This document shows positions 35,047 to 43,839 of a DNA stretch of 64,000 bases, piece after piece. The stretch's first letter is position 1. Every line of letters starts with the position of its first letter. Source of the stretch: Saprospiraceae bacterium (GTDB taxonomy: Bacteria > Bacteroidota > Bacteroidia > Chitinophagales > Saprospiraceae); the NCBI GenBank assembly GCA_020848995.1, contig JADLHA010000028.1, positions 1 to 64,000 of the forward strand. The letters run 5' to 3'. Under the pieces are notes generated by a model that was given only the letters and a program-made list of their open reading frames with translations, was not told the DNA's origin and ran no database searches. The translations under genes were made by a program, and so were the position numbers.

Positions 35047-35782
35047 CCACCAATACGCGTCCACAGTGTTCGCAGGCGATGATCTTTTTGCGCAAGCCAA
35101 TCTCGAGCTGCACCTGGGGAGGGATCTGGTTAAAGCAGCCACCGCAGGCGTTGCGCTTGATGGTGACGACGGCCAGGCCGTTGCGATAGCGCTTGCGGAT
35201 CTTGTCGTAGGCACTGAGCAGCCGCGAGTCGATGGTTTTGCGGTTTTTATCCGATTTTTTGCTGAGGGCAAGTTCCTCTTTTTCGGTCTTCTCAATGATC
35301 TTGTTGAGCTCTTCGCGCTTATCGACCAGCTCTTTTTGCTTGGCCTCGAGGCGCTCCTGCACCGATTCGAGGTTTGTCTGCTTGAGCTTGACCTGCTCGG
35401 CAACTTCCCGCCCCTTTTTTTCAGAGAGTTGGATCTCGAGCCGTTGCAGGTTGATCTCCTTGTTGAGGGCGTCGTATTCGCGGTTGTTCTTTACGGTATT
35501 GAGCTGCTTTTCGTATTTTTTAATGGAGTCCTCGGAATGCTTGATGTTGAGCTTATGCTCCGAAGCTTCGCGCTCCATGTCGGTTACGGAAGCTTCGAGT
35601 TTTGAGATGCGGGTGTTCAGTCCGGCAATCTCATCCTCCAGGTCGCTCACCGCCACGGGGAGCTCACCCTTGATGATCTGAAGCTGGTCGATTTCCGAAT
35701 CGATCTGCTGCAATTCAAATAATTGCCTGAGCCTGACGGCAATGGGAAGGTCAGCCTGGTTGGTGGTCTTAGCCATGGTCAA
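35018..35782 (-). CDS. Coiled-coil protein with C-terminal C4 zinc ribbon
   Basis: A 254-residue cytosolic protein: residues about 20-190 form a long antiparallel coiled coil rich in Lys/Glu (LEDEIAGLNTRISKLEASVT, EKKGREVAEQVKLKQ), followed by a zinc ribbon with NACGGCFNQIPPQVQ and IIACEHCGRVLVDDQILE (two CxxC pairs). This is the CT398/CdsZ-like family, almost always next to Nif3, as here. Relatives have been linked to RNA polymerase or secretion proteins; the role in Bacteroidota is not established. Its ATG overlaps the Nif3 stop (ATGA). Confidence 0.9.
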   Translation of the reverse strand: MTMAKTTNQADLPIAVRLRQLFELQQIDSEIDQLQIIKGELPVAVSDLEDEIAGLNTRISKLEASVTDMEREASEHKLNIKHSEDSIKKYEKQLNTVKNNREYDALNKEINLQRLEIQLSEKKGREVAEQVKLKQTNLESVQERLEAKQKELVDKREELNKIIEKTEKEELALSKKSDKNRKTIDSRLLSAYDKIRKRYRNGLAVVTIKRNACGGCFNQIPPQVQLEIGLRKKIIACEHCGRVLVDDQILEVQA

Positions 35783-36567
35783 TAGTATTGGATCGGATTT
35801 GTACTGTGTTTAGTGCAATGGGCGGCAAAATTACGAAATTTTTCGGAAATCAGCCCGGCAAGGAGCTCCTTGGTATACTGCTCGCTCTCGTAGTGGCCGA
35901 TGTCGCACAGTAGCAGTTGCCCGTCGGCCTCGAAGAAATCGTGGTATTTGACGTCGGCGGTAAGGTATGCATCGGCCTGTCGACTCCGCGCATGTCCGAT
36001 CCATGCGGCTCCGGAGCCGCCGGTGATGGCAACCCGGTGAATGGGCCTCTGGGGTGGAGCGGTGTGCCTCACCACCCTGGCCTGGAGCCTTTCCCGGATC
36101 AGGCTTAGGAAATCCATGGCCGCCAGAGGAATGGGCAGCGTGCCCAGTATGCCCGTTCCTGTATTGGGATTTTCCGGCCGGGGATCCAGAATGCCGAGGT
36201 CTTCCAGCCCCAGGCGATGGGCGATCATCTGGTTGACTCCGTTTTCCAATTGGTTGTCGAGGTTGGTATGCGCTGCATACAGTGCGATGTCGTTCTTGAT
36301 GGCCAGGGTCAGGGTTCTGGCGGTGTGGTCATCCGGCAAAAGGCGTTTGATGCCCCGGAAGATCGGCGGGTGGTGGCTTACCACGACGTTGCAGCCAAGC
36401 TCCATCGCCTCGCGGATCACCGATTCCGTGACGTCCAGGCTACACAGTACCCCGCGCACTTCCCACGAAGGATCCCCAAACAGCAAACCGGAGTTGTCGT
36501 AGGATTCCTGGAGCTTCAGAGGAGCGATTTGTTCGAGATGTAAAACGAGCTCGCGAAGTTGACTCAT
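35779..36567 (-). CDS. Nif3-like dinuclear metal center protein
   Basis: A 262-residue protein from the ATG at 36567, which overlaps the stop of the hldC gene. Metal-ligand motifs of the Nif3/YbgI family are present: [33 protein letters not shown] and [12 protein letters not shown]. The length fits the short form without the PII-like insertion found in roughly 370-residue members. Hexameric toroids with two metals per subunit are known; suggested substrates include cyclic-diol or GTP-related compounds, but none is settled. The neighbouring zinc-ribbon gene is a typical companion. Confidence 0.92.
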   Translation of the reverse strand: MSQLRELVLHLEQIAPLKLQESYDNSGLLFGDPSWEVRGVLCSLDVTESVIREAMELGCNVVVSHHPPIFRGIKRLLPDDHTARTLTLAIKNDIALYAAHTNLDNQLENGVNQMIAHRLGLEDLGILDPRPENPNTGTGILGTLPIPLAAMDFLSLIRERLQARVVRHTAPPQRPIHRVAITGGSGAAWIGHARSRQADAYLTADVKYHDFFEADGQLLLCDIGHYESEQYTKELLAGLISEKFRNFAAHCTKHSTNPIQYY

Positions 36568-37052
36568 GGTTTGCTTTGAATTTTTTGCAACAGGGTGGTC
36601 GTCGAAAAGCCATCGTGAAATTGCAGGGAAAACACCTTGCCGCCGTGGGCGATCACCCATTCGGCACCGGCGATCTGGTCGACCGGCCAGTCACCTCCTT
36701 TGACGAGGATGTTGGGAGTGAGGTGCTGAATGAGCCCTGCGGGGGTGTCCTCTCCAAACACGACGACGGCATCTACCGAAGCCAGCGCTGCGACGACGAT
36801 GGCCCTGCTGCTCTGGGAATTGACGGGGCGGGATGACCCCTTCAGTCTTTTTACACCCTCGTCGGAATTGAGTCCAACGATGAGGCGGTCTCCAAGAGCA
36901 CGGGCTTCTGAAAGGTAGCGCACATGTCCTTCGTGCAGGATGTCGAAGCACCCGTTTGTAAAGACGCAAATCAGACCCTGGCGCTTCCATTCGGATACAA
37001 CGGCCTCAAGGGATTGCTGTGAATGAATTTTGCGTTCGGGCGACCAGTGCAT
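36564..37052 (-). CDS. hldC: D-glycero-beta-D-manno-heptose 1-phosphate adenylyltransferase
   Basis: A 162-residue cytosolic nucleotidyltransferase (RfaE domain II). The ATP-binding motif is in [18 protein letters not shown] (HxGH type), and [33 protein letters not shown] and ILVKGGDW are all diagnostic. It makes ADP-D-glycero-beta-D-manno-heptose for LPS inner-core synthesis. The kinase domain of HldE is absent, so the kinase should be a separate gene outside the window. It starts 4 bp after the flippase-like gene and overlaps nif3, so it is part of the operon. Confidence 0.93.
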   Translation of the reverse strand: MHWSPERKIHSQQSLEAVVSEWKRQGLICVFTNGCFDILHEGHVRYLSEARALGDRLIVGLNSDEGVKRLKGSSRPVNSQSSRAIVVAALASVDAVVVFGEDTPAGLIQHLTPNILVKGGDWPVDQIAGAEWVIAHGGKVFSLQFHDGFSTTTLLQKIQSKP

Positions 37053-37056
37053 AGAA

Positions 37057-38106
37057 TCAGGGTTTTGGTGCAGGCGCCCCAGGGGGCCTGCCGGAACGAA
37101 AGATCCAGATCAGGCTGGCGGTCCCAAAGACCACGAGGCAAAGGAACTGCCCCCAGGTAAAGGCGATGTTGGCAAATGAAAAGGCATCGGCCTGCTGGAT
37201 GCCATATAATGAAAGGGAAACGATGACGAGGTAATGAAAAGTTCCCATGCCGCCAGGCGACGGGATGAAAACACCGAAGCTGCCAAATACATAAATGACC
37301 AGCATTTGGCCCAGCCCCAGCGAAGCCGTTGGCTCAAAGGCCTTACAGGCAAAGGCAAACATCAGGTAAAACCAGACCCAGATGAGCAGCGTGTGCAACA
37401 CAAAGGCATTGCGCCTTTCCAGGTTTTTTATGGAGCGCATGCCTTCCCAAACTCCCGAAATCAGGCTGGTCATTCTCCGGATGAGGCTCAGGCGGAAGAG
37501 GGCTTCGCGAAAGATCCAAAAGAGGCTGAGTGCTACCACCACCACTCCAAGAACCACCCCATTGATCCGGATGGATGGAAGCATGGCAAATTGCGTAAAA
37601 AAGGTACGGAACGGGCCGGGGTCAACGACGACGGCGAGCCCAACCAGCATGAAAAAGGTGGTGATGTCGGCCAGTCGGTCGAGGAGTATGGAACCAAAGA
37701 CTTTGTCGGCGGGAAGTTGCTCCTGGCGGGCCATCACGCCGGCGCGAACAAACTCGCCGATTCTCGGGAAACCGAGGTTGGCCAGATAGCCTACAAAGAT
37801 GCTCGAATAGGCACTGGTGAAGCTCGTTTTGTACCCCATGGTCTGCAAGAGGATTCGCCAGCGGATGGCGCGCGAGTAATTGGTGAGTGCGAATCCCACG
37901 AAGATCAGCGAGATCCAGCCGTAATGCAGGTGGCGAAAATCGTCGCGCAGTTTATCCCACAGGCTGCAGGTCCCGGCAGGAATGCCCTGCTCTGCACAAT
38001 GCTGGAGGTAGGCTTCCTGGTTTTTGGTGTAAAGCACGTACATGATGCCGAGGCCAATGCCCAGAAAGAGTGTGAATTTCAGGGCATTTTTTAACAGGGA
38101 CGGCAA
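37057..38106 (-). CDS. Lysylphosphatidylglycerol synthase-type membrane protein (flippase-like)
   Basis: A 349-residue polytopic membrane protein with about eight spans, of the LPG_synthase_TM/UPF0104 family. Landmarks are the N-terminal span [55 protein letters not shown] with [14 protein letters not shown] after it, and [15 protein letters not shown] near the C-terminus. It lacks the C-terminal acyltransferase/lysyl-transferase domain of MprF, so a lipid-flipping or transport role is more likely than synthesis. It is 5 bp after panD and 4 bp before hldC in the same operon. Confidence 0.88.
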   Translation of the reverse strand: MPSLLKNALKFTLFLGIGLGIMYVLYTKNQEAYLQHCAEQGIPAGTCSLWDKLRDDFRHLHYGWISLIFVGFALTNYSRAIRWRILLQTMGYKTSFTSAYSSIFVGYLANLGFPRIGEFVRAGVMARQEQLPADKVFGSILLDRLADITTFFMLVGLAVVVDPGPFRTFFTQFAMLPSIRINGVVLGVVVVALSLFWIFREALFRLSLIRRMTSLISGVWEGMRSIKNLERRNAFVLHTLLIWVWFYLMFAFACKAFEPTASLGLGQMLVIYVFGSFGVFIPSPGGMGTFHYLVIVSLSLYGIQQADAFSFANIAFTWGQFLCLVVFGTASLIWIFRSGRPPGAPAPKP

Positions 38107-38111
38107 AAGAA

Positions 38112-38459
38112 TCAGATTATGCGGTTGGCTTCGTCGACGTGAACGGATACCGGATGAAAGTTCTTTGCCTCTTCGGGCGTCATGAATGCATAGGAAATGA
38201 CGATGATGACGTCGCCCACCTCGGCTTTGCGCGCAGCAGCGCCATTGAGGCAGACCACTCCCGATCCTGCTTCGCCTTTGATGACGTAAGTCTCGAAGCG
38301 CTCGCCGTTGTTGTTGTTGACGACCTGAACTTTTTCTCCTTCAAAGATGTTGGCCGCTTCCATCAGGGTCTCGTCGATCGTGATGCTGCCCATGTAGTGG
38401 AGATTGGCCTCGGTGACGCGGGCGCGGTGGATCTTCGACTTAAAGAACTGCAAAAACAT
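38112..38459 (-). CDS. panD: Aspartate 1-decarboxylase proenzyme
   Basis: A pyruvoyl enzyme of 115 residues that makes beta-alanine from aspartate for pantothenate synthesis (EC 4.1.1.11). The self-cleavage site is visible as HYMGSITID (between Gly24 and Ser25, the latter becoming pyruvoyl). [16 protein letters not shown] at the N-terminus and [20 protein letters not shown] are family-typical. It follows panC, its pathway partner, with a palindrome in the 59-bp gap, and has its own promoter-like box at 38464. Confidence 0.96.
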   Translation of the reverse strand: MFLQFFKSKIHRARVTEANLHYMGSITIDETLMEAANIFEGEKVQVVNNNNGERFETYVIKGEAGSGVVCLNGAAARKAEVGDVIIVISYAFMTPEEAKNFHPVSVHVDEANRII

Positions 38460-38463
38460 GGCG

Positions 38464-38471
38464 CAAAATTA
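38464..38471 (-). promoter_or_regulatory. TAnnTTTG -7 box before panD
   Basis: On the minus strand TAATTTTG fits the -7 consensus exactly and ends only 4 bp before the panD ATG, which would give a very short or absent leader. Confidence 0.5.
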
Positions 38472-38476
38472 GTCCA

Positions 38477-38504
38477 AAATGACTTACCCCCTTATAAGTC
38501 ATTT
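38477..38504. promoter_or_regulatory. 10-bp arm inverted repeat between panC and panD
   Basis: AAATGACTTA and TAAGTCATTT are perfect inverted arms around an 8-nt spacer (CCCCCTTA). It sits between the panC stop (38519) and the panD -7 box, so it could be a panD operator or an attenuating hairpin within the operon. No T run follows it on the minus strand. Confidence 0.55.
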
Positions 38505-38518
38505 GGGCACCGGAAAGT

Positions 38519-39376
38519 TCACGGGATATGTCCCCTCAGGATGAGGTTGTCGATCAGCCGGACCTCCCCGGCCCAGGCGGCGACACAGGCGACGACGTAT
38601 TCGCGCTGTTCACCTTCGCGGAGGTCTGCGAGGCTGTGGCCGTCCACGATGTTGAGGTATTCCGGGCGCAGCCCGGCACGCTCCAGTATCTGCATGCCCT
38701 CAGCGACGAGGCTCTCGGGTGTCTGAGCGCCATAAGATCGCCGAACGATTTGGAGGCATTCGTAGATGGCGGGTGCTTTGGAGCGGAATTCTGGTGTCAG
38801 GCGCAGATTCCTCGAGCTCATGGCCAGACCGTCGGGTTCGCGAACCGTAGGCGCCACCACCAGTTGATGCGGCAAATGGAGTTGTCGGATCATTTCGGCA
38901 ACGAGGGTAAACTGCTGAAAATCTTTCTGGCCCATGACGATTTCGTCGGGTTGGGTGAGGTCGAGCAGGCGCTTGACGACCTGAAGCATTCCGGAGAAGT
39001 GCCCCGGCCGAAAACGACCTTCCATTACGCGGTCCATTTCTCCGAGTGAGAGGCTGACACGGGTGTCGAGCCCCGTCGGATAAACCTGGTCAACCGAAGG
39101 AACAAAAAGTACGTCGCACTCCGCCTGCTCCAGCAGACGGGCATCGCGTTCGAGCATGCGGGGATAGCCGTCGAGGTCGCCCTGACGGTCGAACTGCGTG
39201 GGGTTGACGAAGATGCTGCACATGCTGAAGCCCGTTCTGCTGCGCGCCAGGCGCAACAGCGAGAGGTGTCCTTCGTGCAGGGCACCCATCGTCGGCACAA
39301 AAGCTACGCGCTGTTGGCGGGAGCGAACATGCTTTAGGTGTTCGGCCAGCGTTTCGTTCAGCGTAAAAAGGTGCAC
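38519..39376 (-). CDS. panC: Pantothenate synthetase
   Basis: A 285-residue ATP-dependent ligase of pantoate and beta-alanine (EC 6.3.2.1). Motifs: FVPTMGALHEGHLSLLRLAR (HxGH), SIFVNPTQFDRQGDL, GHFSGMLQVVKRLLDL, EIVMGQKDFQQF and DGLAMSSRNLRLTPE (KMSKS-like). The start is GTG at 39376, with the sequence HLFTLNETL; no closer ATG gives a full N-terminus. It is the first gene of a seven-gene minus-strand operon (panC, panD, flippase, hldC, nif3, zinc ribbon, TPR). A copy of the window-wide palindrome lies 38 bp upstream, in the divergent promoter region shared with the metacaspase gene. Confidence 0.96.
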   Translation of the reverse strand: MHLFTLNETLAEHLKHVRSRQQRVAFVPTMGALHEGHLSLLRLARSRTGFSMCSIFVNPTQFDRQGDLDGYPRMLERDARLLEQAECDVLFVPSVDQVYPTGLDTRVSLSLGEMDRVMEGRFRPGHFSGMLQVVKRLLDLTQPDEIVMGQKDFQQFTLVAEMIRQLHLPHQLVVAPTVREPDGLAMSSRNLRLTPEFRSKAPAIYECLQIVRRSYGAQTPESLVAEGMQILERAGLRPEYLNIVDGHSLADLREGEQREYVVACVAAWAGEVRLIDNLILRGHIP

Positions 39377-39413
39377 GGCAGACGGAGGGTGATACGCAAA
39401 AAATCAGTATACA

Positions 39414-39427
39414 TACGAACGTTTGTT
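39414..39427. repeat. 14-bp palindrome in a divergent promoter region
   Basis: TACGAACGTTTGTT lies between the divergent panC and metacaspase genes, the one copy in this window in a clear regulatory position. Confidence 0.8.
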
Positions 39428-39625
39428 AGTTTTTGAAAGAGCGCTCCGTTCCGGCCGGGATGTTGCCTTTTTGAAGCTGCCCTCCCCGGCAACAAAGGTG
39501 GCGGATTCCCGGGATTTTTTGATGTTGGCGAAAAAAAATTCCGGCATAGGTAGCTGCGGTGATAACGAAAGCTGACTTTTTTATACTTTCGTTCGTAGGA
39601 GGGCTTACCTTCTGTTGCGAAACAC

Positions 39626-41644
39626 ATGAACAATCGTTTTATCCGGAACCTGACCATTTTGATGGCCGCGCTGTGCTTGTCGGGCACCTGGTGCATGGGC
39701 CAGTCTGGGCAGAGGAAGGCCCTGCTCGTCGGCATCGGCAACTACCCTGCCGAAGGGGGGTGGGGCTCCCTGAGTTCCCTCAACGACCTGGGGCTGGTGG
39801 AGCGCGCTTTGCGCGAACGGGGATTCTCCAAAGAGCACATTTTGGTGCTCACCGACGCAAGTGCTACGCGTTCGGGGATAGAAGAGGCGATCACCGGCCG
39901 CTTTTTACAAATGCTTTCGAGGGGAGACATTGCTTACATCCACTTTTCGGGGCATGGCCAGCAAATGATTGATCGCAATGGCGACGAGGTCGATGGCTAC
40001 GACGAATGCCTCGTTCCCTATGATTCTCCCAAAAAGTACGTCGAGGGGGTTTATGAAGGCGAACGCCTGCTGACCGACGACGAATTGGGTGAGATGCTGC
40101 GCCGACTGAGGGCAAAACTAGGCGAAACCGGGCACCTCGTCGTCGCCGTAGATGCCTGCCATTCGGGTACCGGAACCCGGGGCCTTGCCCGCACCCGCGG
40201 CAGCCACGAGCTCATGGCTCCTCAATCCTACATTCGCGACAATGCGGGCCGCCACTTTGCCAAGTCCGACAGGAATGCCATCCGGGGCGAGCATTCCGGG
40301 GCCGAAAATGAGTCGCTTGCTTCTATGGTGGCCCTTTTCGGGTCTGCGCAAAACCAGCTCAACTGCGAAATGACCGACGATAAAGGCGATTCGTATGGAT
40401 CTCTCAGCTACGCCTTCGCCCAGCAGATCCTCCAGGTAAACCAACGCATGACCTACCGGGGCCTGTTCGACCGCATCCGGCTGGAGATGGGCAAGCTGGC
40501 ACCGAACCAGCAGCCTCAGGCAGAAGGCGAACTCGACATGGAAGTCTTTGACGGAAAGCTGCACGAGCGGGCCACCTACTACCGCACGTTAGGGATTGCA
40601 GGCCCCAAAGCGCTGCGAATGAACGGCGGCAGCCTGCACGGAATCCACCGCGGCACCAAAGTAACCCTGTTTCCTCCTGAAACCCGCAATCCGGACCAGG
40701 AACAGCCCATTGCATCTGGACTCGTCACCCAGTCTTACGCCACTGAATCCGTAGTAGCGATCGACAGCACCTTGCCGGAGCCCCTTGTCCTTGGAGCCTG
40801 GATATACGTTACCGAGCATAGCCTTGGAGACCTGCAATTGCGACTGGGCATTCGATCACGTCCCGACCTGGAGGAGCCCGAATTTATCCCCGCTCTCTTT
40901 ACCAAACCTTACCTTCTGCGCGACGACCGGGATCCGGAGATCTGGCTGGAGCAAAGTCAGGGCAGCCATCCTTCAGATGCTCAATGGAAACTTAAAAGCC
41001 GGGATGGGTATGTACTCGACAGCAGTCCGGCATCGCGGGCGGCTTCGACCATTCAGCATCGCTTTTTAAAGTCGGTGCGTGACTACCTGCGGGGAAAATT
41101 CCTCAAAAGGCTCGAACTGGTCTCCGAGGAGGTGGCCGTAAGTTTTAAGCTCATCCCGGCCGACAGCGTCGTTGACGGCAAGTCGATCGATAGCCTGCCG
41201 GGGTTTCCGGCAGACCGAGATGGGGTGGTCCGCCTACCGGTGGGAACGGTCCTGAGGATCCTGTTGCGCAACCAAGGCATCCGCCCGGCTTATTTTAGCC
41301 TGATCGACCTGCAGCCCGACAACAAGGACAACATCCTCCTGCCCGATCCGGCAACCCCTCCGGAAGAAATGCGCATCCTTCCCGGACAGTCAATCCTTTT
41401 GCGCACCTCTTTTGTTATCGGGGAACCTCTGGGACAGGAGATGTTCAGGCTGGTAGCATCTTCCAAACCGTTCGACCTCCGACTTTCACTGGGTGTGCGC
41501 GGTGCCGTTAAACCGGATCCCTTTGAACAATTCTTCCTGGAACTCAAGGAGGACCACTTTATGCAATCGCGCGGCGGTGCACCCCTGCGGCTGCCGCATG
41601 CCGATATGAATATTTACACGCAGACGTTTGTCATTACCAACTGA
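39626..41644 (+). CDS. Secreted metacaspase-like protease with DUF4384-like C-terminus
   Basis: A 672-residue exported protein: signal peptide about 1-26, then a caspase domain (about 28-320) with RKALLVGIGNYP, His110 in IHFSGHGQQ and Cys178 in VDACHSGTGTRG. The acidic stretch DRNGDEVDGYDECLVPYD between them is the metacaspase signature. This protein is a different branch from the four caspase-TPR proteins: no TPRs and no GGGRG block. The C-terminal 180 residues (VSFKLIPADSVVDGK to FVIGEPLGQEMFRLVAS) resemble DUF4384, which often follows bacterial caspase domains. The next gene starts 9 bp downstream, so the two are co-transcribed. It opens the locus that also holds sigma, anti-sigma-like, HExxH, CHASE2 and FecR-like genes. 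Family members are calcium-activated Arg/Lys-specific proteases. Confidence 0.88.
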   Translation: MNNRFIRNLTILMAALCLSGTWCMGQSGQRKALLVGIGNYPAEGGWGSLSSLNDLGLVERALRERGFSKEHILVLTDASATRSGIEEAITGRFLQMLSRGDIAYIHFSGHGQQMIDRNGDEVDGYDECLVPYDSPKKYVEGVYEGERLLTDDELGEMLRRLRAKLGETGHLVVAVDACHSGTGTRGLARTRGSHELMAPQSYIRDNAGRHFAKSDRNAIRGEHSGAENESLASMVALFGSAQNQLNCEMTDDKGDSYGSLSYAFAQQILQVNQRMTYRGLFDRIRLEMGKLAPNQQPQAEGELDMEVFDGKLHERATYYRTLGIAGPKALRMNGGSLHGIHRGTKVTLFPPETRNPDQEQPIASGLVTQSYATESVVAIDSTLPEPLVLGAWIYVTEHSLGDLQLRLGIRSRPDLEEPEFIPALFTKPYLLRDDRDPEIWLEQSQGSHPSDAQWKLKSRDGYVLDSSPASRAASTIQHRFLKSVRDYLRGKFLKRLELVSEEVAVSFKLIPADSVVDGKSIDSLPGFPADRDGVVRLPVGTVLRILLRNQGIRPAYFSLIDLQPDNKDNILLPDPATPPEEMRILPGQSILLRTSFVIGEPLGQEMFRLVASSKPFDLRLSLGVRGAVKPDPFEQFFLELKEDHFMQSRGGAPLRLPHADMNIYTQTFVITN

Positions 41645-41653
41645 ATAAAGCTT

Positions 41654-43201
41654 ATGAAAAATGCACTGATCGCAATGGTCCTGATGGCAGGAGTTACCAT
41701 CGGCCGCACACAGGACCTGCACATTTATTACGATGTACACAACGACAGCCTGTGGTACATGAAAAACGGAAAGCTCACCACGGAGCTCACCGTCCGCCGG
41801 AACAAACAGGTTCATTTTCATTTGGTCGAATTCAACAATTACCTCTATTCTGCAGGGTTCGACGCACTCAACCATGTATTGCCTCCCTCGGGTTTCGGCG
41901 AAGACCGGAGTATGCAACAAGGGCTCGTCACCGATTTGTTTGGGAGCTTTTTTCCTGGGGGCAATCTGCCCTTTATGGACATTCCGGTCTTTGGCACACT
42001 GCTTTCTGCCGTATCAGGTGGTAAACTTGGCGGGAAGGCGCGCGGAGAATTGGAAGAACTGGATCAATTCAACGCCGACCTCGAAACCCTGGAATCCGAG
42101 ACCAAGGCACTCAATGCACGCATTGCCGATTTCAACCAGCGGCAACGTGCCGCCCGCCTGTTGACGGGGGGAACTGACTACGCACGCCACTTATGCACCC
42201 TGGATGGCGTCGCGCCCAAACTCATCCGGGAACTGCTGCTCGACCATTTTCAGCAGGCGTTCATGATCGAACCGGATTCGGAGTTTACCATGTCCGACAT
42301 CGATGCCCTCAATGAAAAACTTGCGGCCATCCCGCAACTGCATCGACAGATCATCGAAGGCGTTGCCGGATACCGGGCACGCGTCAACTCCATTCATCAA
42401 CGGGCACTCCGGTTGAAAAGTACAGATCACGGGGTTGATGAACTATATGCACTGCTGGCCAGGTATGACCGGGAGATACCGCAAGCCAATGAATTGCTGA
42501 CAAAAACGGAGCAGGCCATCCGCACGGGAATTGGAACGTCCAATCTGGAATCCGCCTCCGATTACCAGGCGCGGATCCGCGATTTTTACACCTTGTATCT
42601 GGAAATTCGCAACAACGACTTTGCCTATACGCACCATGCCAAAGCAGAAAGCCGCTTCCTGATGTACACGCTGAAACTCTTTCGAAAGGACAACGAACAG
42701 CAGGGACCGGAGAACAGCGAAGAGCTTAAGCCCATCAAGACGATCACCCTCAAAATTGATACGTACGGCGATGTGCGCATGGGAACTTCTCTCGGGCTCA
42801 ACGTGGGCAGGTATGGAGAAACGCCCAGGGACTACTACGTGAGAAACGATGTCTTGCAGGCCGCAGATGGAGATGCTTTTGCACCGCTGCTGTGTTCTTC
42901 GATCGACATTTCGTATTCCCTGTCGCCGGGCTTCAGCCCTTCGCTGAACATCGGCGTTGGGATTCCCTTGAAAAGTACAGACCAAACCGAGAGCCTTGCA
43001 TTTTTTATCGGTCCCGGCCTGAGTTTTGGCAAGGGACAGAGTGTGATGCTGTCGGGTGGGTTCATGTTTTCCAAGGTGAACAGGCTGGCACGAGGTTTCC
43101 AGGTGGGCGACCCCATCCAGATTGGCGATGGAATCATCCCCACGGAAAAGAAATTCGACGTCGGTTATTTTCTCGGGCTGGCTTACAAATTGAATAATTG
43201 A
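41654..43201 (+). CDS. Exported coiled-coil protein with probable C-terminal beta-barrel
   Basis: A 515-residue protein, no family recognised. A signal peptide (about 1-19, cleaved before QDLHIYYDV) is followed by a short beta-rich segment, helical coiled-coil stretches (about 125-175 and 210-300: ELEELDQFNADLETLESETK, LNEKLAAIPQLHRQII), and from about residue 360 a series of amphipathic strands (SIDISYSLSPGFSPSLNIGV, FFIGPGLSFGKGQSVMLSGG) ending FDVGYFLGLAYKLNN. The alternating pattern and terminal aromatic/hydrophobic strand fit an outer-membrane beta-barrel, though the terminal residue is Asn. It starts 9 bp after the metacaspase stop, so it is its best candidate partner: substrate, inhibitor, export factor or pore. 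Confidence 0.7.
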   Translation: MKNALIAMVLMAGVTIGRTQDLHIYYDVHNDSLWYMKNGKLTTELTVRRNKQVHFHLVEFNNYLYSAGFDALNHVLPPSGFGEDRSMQQGLVTDLFGSFFPGGNLPFMDIPVFGTLLSAVSGGKLGGKARGELEELDQFNADLETLESETKALNARIADFNQRQRAARLLTGGTDYARHLCTLDGVAPKLIRELLLDHFQQAFMIEPDSEFTMSDIDALNEKLAAIPQLHRQIIEGVAGYRARVNSIHQRALRLKSTDHGVDELYALLARYDREIPQANELLTKTEQAIRTGIGTSNLESASDYQARIRDFYTLYLEIRNNDFAYTHHAKAESRFLMYTLKLFRKDNEQQGPENSEELKPIKTITLKIDTYGDVRMGTSLGLNVGRYGETPRDYYVRNDVLQAADGDAFAPLLCSSIDISYSLSPGFSPSLNIGVGIPLKSTDQTESLAFFIGPGLSFGKGQSVMLSGGFMFSKVNRLARGFQVGDPIQIGDGIIPTEKKFDVGYFLGLAYKLNN

Positions 43202-43229
43202 AATAAGTTTTATCTACACCACCCCTCAG

Positions 43230-43237
43230 TACCTTTG
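43230..43237 (+). promoter_or_regulatory. TAnnTTTG -7 box of the second sigma gene
   Basis: TACCTTTG fits the -7 consensus exactly and ends 17 bp before the sigma ATG. The 53-bp gap to the previous gene is the first break in the locus. A clear -33 TTG is not seen; GTTTTA at 43207 is the nearest match. Confidence 0.6.
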
Positions 43238-43254
43238 AAGTAAAGCAGCAAGCG

Positions 43255-43839
43255 ATGAGCCAGGACCCCGTGAAAGTGAGGATGGAAGGCGCCGGAAGCC
43301 AGGAAGCCCCTGCGGAACATTCGCTGCAATTGCGCATTGCCGGCATGTACAGGCTTTATTTCAACGGCGTTGCGCGATACGTTTTGTTGAACCGGGGAAC
43401 CATGGAGGATGCGCGCGACCTGTTTCAGGATATGCTGGTCGCCTACCTCAAAGTGCTTCGCTCAGGTGAGGTCGTTCGCGACGAAAAGAAGTACCTCAAC
43501 GGGATGGCCAGGAACATGTGGATGAATGTACTCAACGCGCAGAGCAGGTCGCAAATCCACAACAGTCTGCCGGATTCCCAGCCCGCCACAGAAGAAATCG
43601 ATGATCCGGCTTCGCCGACGCTTGCCGACCTCGTCGTTCGCAAATTGGAAGAGATCGGCGAAGACTGCCGCAAATTGCTGTTCGAGGGATTTTATATGCG
43701 TCGCACCAACGGCGAGTTGGCCAAATTGTTGGGGTACACGGAGCAGTTCATCAAAGTAAAAAAACATCGCTGCCTGCAAGGCCTCAAACGTCTGGTGGAG
43801 CGGTCGCCGGAATACGCCACCTGGAAACTCGATGCGTGA
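43255..43839 (+). CDS. Sigma-70-like RNA polymerase sigma factor (ECF-type)
   Basis: A 194-residue sigma factor. Region 2 (about 50-95) reads EDARDLFQDMLVAYLKVLRS and KKYLNGMARNMWMNVLNAQ; region 4 (about 132-184) reads DCRKLLFEGFYMRRTNGELA, then LLGYTEQFIKVKKHRCLQGL, a typical helix-turn-helix. Its TGA overlaps the start of the membrane TPR gene (GTGATGG), giving translational coupling as in the pair at 9891-11460. It sits inside the metacaspase locus and has its own promoter-like box, so autoregulation is plausible. Target promoters cannot be deduced. Confidence 0.85.
   Translation: MSQDPVKVRMEGAGSQEAPAEHSLQLRIAGMYRLYFNGVARYVLLNRGTMEDARDLFQDMLVAYLKVLRSGEVVRDEKKYLNGMARNMWMNVLNAQSRSQIHNSLPDSQPATEEIDDPASPTLADLVVRKLEEIGEDCRKLLFEGFYMRRTNGELAKLLGYTEQFIKVKKHRCLQGLKRLVERSPEYATWKLDA

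Noticed and set aside
35047-35403. N-terminal extension of the secreted TPR protein
   Set aside because: The extra 119 residues are Ser/Arg-rich and lie out of frame over the zinc-ribbon gene; the ATG at 35046 gives a proper signal peptide.
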